Assembly: GCA_022572485.1 (NCBI GenBank)
Contig: JACZVU010000071.1
Location: 1 to 12,444, forward strand
Source of the DNA: Myxococcales bacterium
GTDB taxonomy: Bacteria; Myxococcota_A; UBA9160; SMWR01
Reading direction: 5' to 3'
DNA: 12,444 bases
Both the position numbers and the translations under genes were made by a program. Each line of letters starts with the position of its first letter. The first letter of the stretch is position 1. Below are positions 6,909 to 12,444 of this stretch, piece by piece. A model generated the notes under the pieces. The model saw only the letters and a list, made by a program, of their open reading frames with translations. It searched no databases and was not told the origin of the DNA.

Positions 6909-8332
6909 ACTGGCAGGGGCTCGCGGTCGAAGTGGTCTGGTGGGTGAACCACGCGGTGCTCGTGTATTTTGTCGTGCTCAATACCCACCTCTTGGTGCTG
7001 CTGCTCCTGGGCTTCCATGCGACGCGTCGTGCTGAAGCCATGGTCCACGAGCGGGATCTACGCTCGTTGCTGCAATCTTCGCTGATGCCTCCGGTTTCCA
7101 TCATCGTCCCCGCCCACAACGAGTCCCTGAACATCGCCGAGAGTGTCTCCTCCCTGATGCAGCTGCGCTATCCGGAGTTCGAGCTCGTGGTGGTCAACGA
7201 TGGTTCCACCGATGACACGCTCGACATCCTCATCGAGCGTTTCCAGTTGCTACCGATCGCCCGCACCTTCGAGCAGAGCATTCCCTGCGCACCCATCCAG
7301 ACGATCTACGAATCTCCGCGCTTTCAGCGCCTCGTCGTGGTCGACAAGATGAATGGCGGCAAGAGCGATGCGCTCAACGCAGGCATCAACGTCTCTCGCT
7401 ACCCGCTCTTCTGTGCAATCGATGGAGACTCCTTGCTCGAGGACGATGCCTTGCTGCGCGTCGCGCGACCCTTCCACGAATTCCCCGGAAGCGTGATCGC
7501 AGTCGGCGGCACGATCCGCATCGCCAATGGCTCCGAGGTTCAGGCAGGTCGGATCGTCCGCTTGAAGCTGTCGCGAAAACTCCTCCCGCGTATTCAGGTG
7601 GTCGAATACCTGCGCGCTTTCCTGTTCGGCCGGATGGGCTGGTCGGCCCTCGGCAGCCTGCTGCTGATCTCGGGAGCCTTTGGGCTTTTCGAGAAACGAG
7701 CCGTCGTAGACGCCGGCGGCTATGCAACCGACTCGGTGGGCGAAGACATGGAGCTGTTGATTCGCATGCACCGAACGCTGCGTGACAGCGGACGCGACTA
7801 CCAGATCGGATTCGTGCCAGAGCCCGTGTGTTGGACAGAGGCGCCCGAAAGCCTCGGTGCGCTGCGCCGCCAACGAGAGCGCTGGCAGCGCGGACTCATC
7901 GACACGTTCATAAGACACTTCGGAATGATCGGGCGCCCGCGCTATGGCACGATCGGTCTGCTCGCGATGCCCGCCTTCCTGGTGTTCGAAATGCTGGCAC
8001 CGCTCGTGGAAATCTCCGGATTCGTGATGGTGCCGCTGAGCTATGCGTTCGGCCTCCTCGACACCGCTTTCATGCTCGCCTTTCTGTCCGCAGCAATATT
8101 GTACTCGGTGTTCGTGTCCGTGTTGGCGATCTTCCTCGATGATCTGGCCTTCCGTCGCTACACGGGTATCGGACAGCTCCTCTCGCTCGTGTCGGCGGCA
8201 GTGGTCGAGGCAGTGTTGTTACGGCCACTCACCGCCTTCTGGCGAACATGTGCGTTCTGGAAGCACTACCGAGGCGACACGTCATGGGGACATATGGAGC
8301 GGAAGGGAATCGCAACCGCTCCATCGCGCTGA
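6905..8332 (+). CDS. Processive family 2 glycosyltransferase, inner-membrane polysaccharide synthase (PgaC/IcaA/HasA-like)
   Basis: The frame is open far upstream inside the HEAT gene, but the ATG at 6905 overlapping its stop is the natural start, giving 475 residues. One or two N-terminal membrane helices (about residues 9-36) precede the GT-A domain. That domain has all the processive GT2 motifs: VVVNDGST (D99), the KSDALNAG loop, AIDGD with the metal-binding D173/D175, GED (D281) as catalytic base, and Q-R-E-R-W (Q323-W327) for holding the growing chain. From about residue 347, three or four hydrophobic segments form the C-terminal membrane portion, ending in a short basic tail. The arrangement fits synthases that polymerise and translocate beta-linked glycans such as poly-GlcNAc, hyaluronan or cellulose. 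The sugar cannot be decided from sequence, though the linked deacetylase favours an N-acetyl hexosamine. No C-terminal PilZ domain is present; the next gene supplies one. Confidence 0.9.
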   Translation: MNWQGLAVEVVWWVNHAVLVYFVVLNTHLLVLLLLGFHATRRAEAMVHERDLRSLLQSSLMPPVSIIVPAHNESLNIAESVSSLMQLRYPEFELVVVNDGSTDDTLDILIERFQLLPIARTFEQSIPCAPIQTIYESPRFQRLVVVDKMNGGKSDALNAGINVSRYPLFCAIDGDSLLEDDALLRVARPFHEFPGSVIAVGGTIRIANGSEVQAGRIVRLKLSRKLLPRIQVVEYLRAFLFGRMGWSALGSLLLISGAFGLFEKRAVVDAGGYATDSVGEDMELLIRMHRTLRDSGRDYQIGFVPEPVCWTEAPESLGALRRQRERWQRGLIDTFIRHFGMIGRPRYGTIGLLAMPAFLVFEMLAPLVEISGFVMVPLSYAFGLLDTAFMLAFLSAAILYSVFVSVLAIFLDDLAFRRYTGIGQLLSLVSAAVVEAVLLRPLTAFWRTCAFWKHYRGDTSWGHMERKGIATAPSR

Positions 8333-8362
8333 TTGGCGCGAAGATTTGAATGAGATAGATCG

Positions 8363-9397
8363 ATGCCGAAGGTTTTGATTGCCGAAGACAACGTCGTCAC
8401 CGCAGAGATGATTGCCACACGGCTCTCAAACGCAGGGTATGAGGTTCTCAGAACCTCCGACGGCCAGGAAGCGCTGGAATGCATCGCCAATGAAAACCCC
8501 GACCTCATCCTTCTCGACGTGATGATGCCGAAGCTGGATGGATTCCAGGTTCTACAGGAGTTGAAGCGCGATCCCCTGCTTGGCGCAATTCCCGTCGTGA
8601 TGCTCTCGGCGCGGGCCCAGGAGCAGGATATTCTCTCGGCCCTGGCCATGGGCGCCACTGACTACGTCACCAAACCGTTCAGATTCCGCGAACTCCTGGC
8701 ACGCATGAGCCGGATCCTGGCCGCTGGGCCCGGGCCTCTGCGCGCCAGCGTCCAGCCCGGCTCGGGCAAGATCTTCATCGGCGAAATCGTGCACGGCGAC
8801 AAAGAGAACGCGTCGTTGAGATTTTATCAGGATGGCGCTCCGCTGTTTGCGATTGGGGACCCGGCAACGTTGTTTATTAATTCACCTGCCCTGCCGCAAG
8901 CGATTGAGATCAAGGCGAGCATCGTCAGCCGGACAGAGTCCGAGTCCCACCGAACGTTTTGTCTCCGATTCCACACCGCCCACCACAACCAGAGCGAGAT
9001 GGTCGCCGGGCTCATGCGCCTGCTCCGCCGGCGCAGCGCCTATCGCCTGCAATTCGGCCCGGACGAGATGATAGAAGCCCAGGTGATCGCAGAACGCAGC
9101 GGAGAAGTTCGCGAGCTGCTGGCTACCCTGCAGGACATCTCCGCGACGGGGGCGTGCGTCCTACTGAAGCCAGACGCAGACCGCTTCCTCTGCGCCGTCG
9201 ACTCCTTCACGATCCGATTTTCGCTGCCGCCCAGCGACGCCCTGATCGCGTTGCCGGTCTCGATTCGACACCGGCGCGCATGCGCCGAAGGCATCTCCTA
9301 CGGCGTATTCTTCGACACGGGCGGCCGTCCGGAGCTGCTGGAACTTCAGGACGAAGTCGCCAACTTCATCTTCGCCAGCCAACATTCAATAGAGTAG
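8363..9397 (+). CDS. Response regulator with YcgR-like and PilZ c-di-GMP-binding domains
   Basis: The 344-residue protein opens with a complete receiver domain (about 1-120): acidic pocket E8/D9, phosphoryl-accepting D52 in LLDVMMPKLDG, switch Ser82, Tyr101 and Lys104 in YVTKP. A linker (120-135) leads to a beta-rich region (about 136-215) that resembles the YcgR N-terminal flagellar-brake domain. A PilZ domain follows, with RxxxR as R224-SAY-R228 inside an arginine cluster, and 30 residues later DxSxxG (D258, S260, G263). All the known c-di-GMP contact residues are therefore present. The protein has no DNA-binding or enzymatic output domain, so its output is probably protein-protein contact, plausibly with the synthase or HEAT partner encoded just before it (30-base gap). 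No histidine kinase or diguanylate cyclase lies in the window. The ATG at 8363 has only a weak purine-rich site (GAGAT) upstream. Confidence 0.88.
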   Translation: MPKVLIAEDNVVTAEMIATRLSNAGYEVLRTSDGQEALECIANENPDLILLDVMMPKLDGFQVLQELKRDPLLGAIPVVMLSARAQEQDILSALAMGATDYVTKPFRFRELLARMSRILAAGPGPLRASVQPGSGKIFIGEIVHGDKENASLRFYQDGAPLFAIGDPATLFINSPALPQAIEIKASIVSRTESESHRTFCLRFHTAHHNQSEMVAGLMRLLRRRSAYRLQFGPDEMIEAQVIAERSGEVRELLATLQDISATGACVLLKPDADRFLCAVDSFTIRFSLPPSDALIALPVSIRHRRACAEGISYGVFFDTGGRPELLELQDEVANFIFASQHSIE

Positions 9398-9464
9398 ATC
9401 GCGATGCGGGAAGCGGGCGACACGGCCGTCACAAACGGAAAACAGCGGGATCGCGACCGACGGG

Positions 9465-10517
9465 CTAGCGAGCTTCAACCTCGCTCGCGTCAAGCGGATC
9501 GGGGTCGCTACCGTCGATCAGGCCATCGCCATCCGTGTCGGGATTATTCGGATCGGTTCCGCTTCGAACGCCCGCGGTCGCCTCTTCGAGATCGCTGAGC
9601 CCGTCACCATCCGTGTCGGCGTGGCTGGTAGAGGAGCCGAGAGTCTCCTCGGTAATGCTCAACTCATCCCCGTACAGAGTGGAGTAGTCAGGAACACCGT
9701 CGCCATCTCGGTCTTTGAAGGTCTCCACGGTGCCCCAACGGCCGGCCGCGTCGAGATATTCGGTGCCCGAAATGCTGCCAAGTATCCACTTCTCGTAGCT
9801 GGCGTTCTTGCCATTGACCCATTGAAAGAACTTCTTGTTGTGGACCAGCGGGAAGCTCGTATAGCCGCTCTTCTTGAATATGTTGCTCAGAATGTGCAGG
9901 AATTCGTGCTCGAAGTATTTGTTGAAAGTATCGGGCCTCCATGTCATCGGGATCACGATATAGGCCGCTCTACCGAGAAGATTGTTCATGCCGTACGCCC
10001 CCGCGCCGTACCGGTTGACACGTTCCGGTCCATTCTCAAAGGCGTAGAAGGCCACCACGATGTCATAGCTGCCGCTCTGGTAGCCGAGGTCTGCGAGATC
10101 GGTGGTAACGCTGCTTTGGGCGCCTTTGGTGGTCCAGAACGGAAGTACGTAGCGGCCGGGTCCGGTTGGCGCGAATTGGTCTTCAGGAGCGAATTCGGAT
10201 CGCGCGAATTGGTCTTCGGGAACGAACCGGTGGATCGTAAGATCGTCCACCGCCAGATGAAGTCGCATCCGACTCGACCTCCAGATGAACTCGACCGCTT
10301 CATCCACTTCACGCCGCACATTCTCGACCTCACTGGAGGTAGCCGTGCCCGCAAAGGTATTGGTGTAGACGACCACGAGGGCTTTGAGGCGGAGGTACTC
10401 GTCCGCTCCCACGACTCCGGGCACCGTCACCGTCAGTATCAGTAATACGAGCGCCTGGATGTGGAGCGCTCTGATCGCAAACCGGGTCGTGGGAACCATC
10501 GGCTTCGGCAAACTCAC
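9465..10517 (-). CDS. Secreted HExxH metallopeptidase-like protein with C-terminal calcium-binding DxDxDG repeats
   Basis: Three starts are possible. The GTG at 10517 follows GGAGGA (10522-10527) at good spacing and gives 350 residues; the ATG at 10499 lacks such a site, and the ATG at 10655 adds an uncharged non-signal leader. A signal peptide spans about residues 1-37 (core QALVLLILTVTVPGVVGA). The middle domain holds H204-E-F-L-H208, a zinc-binding HExxH helix, preceded by GRAAYIVIPMTW. It lacks the metzincin HxxGxxH extension, so the third ligand is not identified. The last 85 residues carry three thrombospondin type 3-like calcium loops: DRDGDGVPD (269-277), DTDGDGLSD (301-309) and DTDGDGLID (327-335). 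Residues 97-118 are an 11-residue tandem duplication around PEDQFA. It converges on the PilZ regulator gene with 67 bases between stops. Proteolysis is inferred from the motif alone. Confidence 0.72.
   Translation of the reverse strand: MSLPKPMVPTTRFAIRALHIQALVLLILTVTVPGVVGADEYLRLKALVVVYTNTFAGTATSSEVENVRREVDEAVEFIWRSSRMRLHLAVDDLTIHRFVPEDQFARSEFAPEDQFAPTGPGRYVLPFWTTKGAQSSVTTDLADLGYQSGSYDIVVAFYAFENGPERVNRYGAGAYGMNNLLGRAAYIVIPMTWRPDTFNKYFEHEFLHILSNIFKKSGYTSFPLVHNKKFFQWVNGKNASYEKWILGSISGTEYLDAAGRWGTVETFKDRDGDGVPDYSTLYGDELSITEETLGSSTSHADTDGDGLSDLEEATAGVRSGTDPNNPDTDGDGLIDGSDPDPLDASEVEAR
10170..10217. repeat. 33-base direct repeat inside the metallopeptidase-like gene
   Basis: CGCGAATTGGTCTTC occurs at 10170-10184 and again at 10203-10217, a 33-base offset, with a third partial GCGAATT between them. 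This in-frame duplication encodes two adjacent 11-residue units sharing PEDQFA, immediately before the TGPGRYVLPFW segment. It looks recent, since 15 bases remain identical. Confidence 0.8.
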
Positions 10518-10521
10518 CGCA

Positions 10522-10527
10522 TCCTCC
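10522..10527 (-). promoter_or_regulatory. Ribosome binding site deciding the GTG start at 10517
   Basis: On the minus strand, GGAGGA lies 4 bases before the GTG at 10517. It is the only strong Shine-Dalgarno near the three candidate starts of the metallopeptidase-like gene. Confidence 0.55.
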
Positions 10528-10830
10528 AGATCTGGCCGCCGCCGACCGAACAGCAAGCCCAACGCTCCGTCGGATCCTAGCATAGCGGCACACTTCCGAC
10601 CGCGCGGCCCCAGGGGGATCAATCCGTCGATCCGCCGAGCTGACCGGCTTGCCAAAGGGTCATGCGCCCCCCGTCGGTAGTACTTACGACCCCAAATCCA
10701 CGTTGGAGCTGCGCGATCCAGCGGTTTTTGGTCTTCTCGAACCGGGTTCTACCCTGATTTCGCGGACACATCTAAAAAGGCTGATCATGGGGCCGGGAGG
10801 AGTGTGATGGCGAGGCGAAGAACGGAGTAC
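10528..10830. other. Intergenic region with a short palindrome
   Basis: This gap of about 300 bases lies between two minus-strand genes. The only clear structure is GAACCGGGTTC (10739-10749), a perfect 11-base palindrome that might be an operator for the metallopeptidase-like gene. A T-run on the minus strand (near 10772-10776) follows only a 3-bp stem, too weak to call a terminator for the SGNH gene. I found no convincing promoter hexamers and no RNA gene. Confidence 0.35.
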
Positions 10831-11904
10831 CTAACGTCCCCGCTTGATCTCAAGGATAAACTCCGTAATCGCATTTGCCGCACAGGTGTGACCCCGCCTG
10901 TTCGGGTGGAAGTTGTCTTGATGGAGAGACCTCTTGGTTTCTTTTGCGCATGCGGTATACGCCGGAAGCAAATCCAGGAATAGAAAATCCTGCTCCATTG
11001 CGATCTGACGAATAAAACTGTGGTCGTCATGAAATGCGTAGGACGTGAAGGTTCGATCAGTGAACAGGGGAAACACAACGACGAGTACTTGAAAAGCATG
11101 CGACTCAGAGAGCAGGCTGAGCTCTTTCGCATATTCGGCAACAGTATTGCCCGTCGCGTATTGCTCATAGGTGAGCTCCTTTTCCTCACCAGCGTTTGGA
11201 GCAAGCAAGCGGAATCGCAGCAGGCGATATAGCGCGCTCTTTACGAGGCAGCGAGCAACAAATCCGCCTAAGGCCTGTGGATTCTTCTTGTTATTCACCT
11301 CCTCCAACAGCGGCTTGAGTAGCTGATAGTAGGGACCTGCCGTGTCATTCAACGTGTATGCGAGGAGAACCAAATCGGGATGAAACAACAAGGCTTTGTC
11401 TTTCAAGGTCTCAACTTCTTGTTGCGTGTTATATCCAGATACGCCGAAGTTGAGCACTTGGGCATCGATGCCCTCTTCTCGAAGGGCGCGCTCTACTTTT
11501 GCGGTATAAAGATCTTCGTAGTCATCGACTCTCATCCCCTTCGTGACACTGTCTCCCAGGGCCACGATTCGATAAATGTCGGATGCCTTCACTTCCGGAT
11601 ACGTCGGCCCTCGGAACCCAAGGCGATTGCTTGTACCCCGGTACTGAAAAAATCTAAGTGATTTGCCATCGTATTGGATATTGGGAATGGGTTCGTATCC
11701 GATTTTCAGATTGGGAGATAGCCGGAAACGCCCCTTGGCGATTGGCACAATCGACGGCGCAACACCAAGTGCGCGCACCACGATCTCGGCGGAAAGAAGC
11801 GATAGCAGGGTGGCTGCGATAAAGAGGGCGAGATTCAAAAACACTGTTTTGGTGCGGAATGCTCTGGAGTGTTTTTGCTGTGCTTCAGGACTTTCCGAGA
11901 CCAT
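10831..11904 (-). CDS. Membrane-anchored SGNH/GDSL-family hydrolase
   Basis: The 357-residue protein has one N-terminal membrane helix (about 21-44; FLNLALFIAATLLSLLSAEIVV) with basic residues before it, so the enzyme domain should face the periplasm. SGNH blocks are all present: block I ALGDSVT with nucleophile S119, block II FGVSGYN with G154, block III TLNDT with N186, and block V D330-NFH333-PN-RGH. These families remove or transfer acyl groups on esters, often O-acetyl groups on glycans. The enzyme may therefore modify a surface polysaccharide, but the gene faces away from the EPS locus and no acyltransferase partner is visible. GGGAG lies 9 bases before the ATG at 11904. Base composition is lower than its neighbours (a sample line at 11641-11700 is 38% GC), suggesting separate acquisition. 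Confidence 0.85.
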   Translation of the reverse strand: MVSESPEAQQKHSRAFRTKTVFLNLALFIAATLLSLLSAEIVVRALGVAPSIVPIAKGRFRLSPNLKIGYEPIPNIQYDGKSLRFFQYRGTSNRLGFRGPTYPEVKASDIYRIVALGDSVTKGMRVDDYEDLYTAKVERALREEGIDAQVLNFGVSGYNTQQEVETLKDKALLFHPDLVLLAYTLNDTAGPYYQLLKPLLEEVNNKKNPQALGGFVARCLVKSALYRLLRFRLLAPNAGEEKELTYEQYATGNTVAEYAKELSLLSESHAFQVLVVVFPLFTDRTFTSYAFHDDHSFIRQIAMEQDFLFLDLLPAYTACAKETKRSLHQDNFHPNRRGHTCAANAITEFILEIKRGR

Positions 11905-12007
11905 TGCGGCCAGCTCCCAGTATTAGCGCAGATCCTACGCGATTTTTCGCAGCTTGTGAGCCCGCCCCCGTCACCGATCGCCCCACGAGACCCGCCGCGC
12001 CGAAGCG
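11905..12007. other. Short intergenic gap before the SGNH hydrolase gene
   Basis: These 103 bases separate the methyltransferase stop from the SGNH hydrolase start. Beyond the GGGAG ribosome site next to the latter, nothing clear is seen. Confidence 0.4.
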
Positions 12008-12444
12008 CTACACCCGCCGTCGCATCAGATAGATCGTGCGCTCAGATCCCTTCACGGGATGAACGTCCACGATCTCGAAGGCGTTCGAGAATGCCTCCTC
12101 GAAGCCCTCCTGCGTGTAGGTGGGGAAGACATCCTCCCGCGTCGCCAGCAGGATCTTGACCTTCGGATCGCTCTTCGGAACGAACTCGATGATCAGGTGT
12201 TCAGCCAGGCGGGCGAAGTAGCTGGCAATCCGAGTCAGCGGAACGTTGTTGGAGATCGCGATGTGATGGATCAATGCGAGGGCCATCACCAGATCTGCAG
12301 AGCTCCGCTCTGCGAGCGAGAAACGCTCCTCGTGAGCCCATCCGAGTGCGGGGCTCGGATTCACGAGATCCATGACGAGCGGGAGCAGACGGGTCTCCTT
12401 GGATCTGCGCGCTTCGCGGTAGTTGCGCTCGACGCAAGCCGGAT
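12008..12444 (-). CDS. SAM-dependent methyltransferase (NoeA-like), C-terminal part
   Basis: The reading frame is open from the window edge (first whole codon at 12442) to TAG at 12008-12010, giving about 145 residues, so the start is outside the window. The internal Met at 12373 is not the true start, because coding text continues upstream (PACVERNYREAR...LLPLVMDLVNPSP). The text that follows (GWAHEER, DLVMALALIHHIAISNNVPL, IIEFVPKSDPKV, LLATREDVFPTYTQEGFEEAF, SERTIYLM) is characteristic of class I methyltransferases annotated as NoeA-like. The SAM-binding GxGxG motif should lie upstream. The substrate is unknown; a sugar or lipid is possible by analogy with nodulation proteins. The SGNH gene lies downstream on the same strand. 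Confidence 0.8.
   Translation of the reverse strand, partial: PACVERNYREARRSKETRLLPLVMDLVNPSPALGWAHEERFSLAERSSADLVMALALIHHIAISNNVPLTRIASYFARLAEHLIIEFVPKSDPKVKILLATREDVFPTYTQEGFEEAFSNAFEIVDVHPVKGSERTIYLMRRRV

Noticed and set aside
9398..9464. Bidirectional terminator between converging genes
   Set aside because: ATCGCGAT and ACGGCCGT palindromes occur, but the only longer pairing has a loop of about 44 bases and there is no T-run.
9621..10445. Plus-strand 274-residue open frame
   Set aside because: It is antisense to the metallopeptidase-like gene, whose minus-strand reading has a signal peptide, HExxH and calcium loops.
12201..12437. Minus-strand 78-residue open frame
   Set aside because: It is a shadow of the methyltransferase, whose frame continues to the window edge with recognisable family sequence.

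Overview
The window comes from a Gram-negative bacterium of fairly high GC. Supporting signs are two or three lipoprotein signal peptides, an outer-membrane beta-barrel ending in phenylalanine, and a c-di-GMP (PilZ) regulator. Hand counts on sample 60-base lines give about 55-72% GC in the main part and about 40-60% in two lower-GC patches. The mix of families would suit a proteobacterium or a myxococcus-like lineage, but the sequence does not fix the taxon.

Layout. At 1-185 is the tail of a class III (glutamate-1-semialdehyde aminomutase-like) aminotransferase. A DUF4136-type lipoprotein follows at 209-787. From 1030 to 9397, six plus-strand genes look like one cell-surface polysaccharide locus. 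They are a lipoprotein resembling six-hairpin glycosidases (1030-2385), a periplasmic NodB-type polysaccharide deacetylase joined to it by an ATGA overlap (2382-4148), a TPR plus YaiO-like outer-membrane barrel (4481-5833), a membrane-anchored HEAT-repeat protein (5838-6908), a processive GT2 synthase joined to that by another ATGA overlap (6905-8332), and a response regulator carrying a PilZ c-di-GMP domain (8363-9397). Three perfect tandem copies of a 22-bp unit, a sigma-54-like promoter candidate and a short hairpin separate the first two genes (lower GC) from the last four (higher GC).

Three minus-strand genes follow: a secreted HExxH metallopeptidase-like protein with calcium-binding DxDxDG repeats (9465-10517), a membrane-anchored SGNH/GDSL hydrolase (10831-11904, lower GC), and the C-terminal part of a SAM-dependent methyltransferase that runs off the window (12008-12444).

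How the genes may work together (inference). The synthase polymerises a beta-linked polysaccharide across the inner membrane. The deacetylase and the glycosidase-like lipoprotein trim it in the periplasm, and the TPR barrel exports it. The HEAT protein may be an accessory subunit in the slot that small partners such as PgaD fill elsewhere, and the REC-PilZ protein would gate output by phosphorylation and c-di-GMP. The logic parallels PgaABCD (poly-N-acetylglucosamine), but with split periplasmic enzymes, a HEAT partner and a soluble two-input regulator. It is the best candidate here for an undescribed system.
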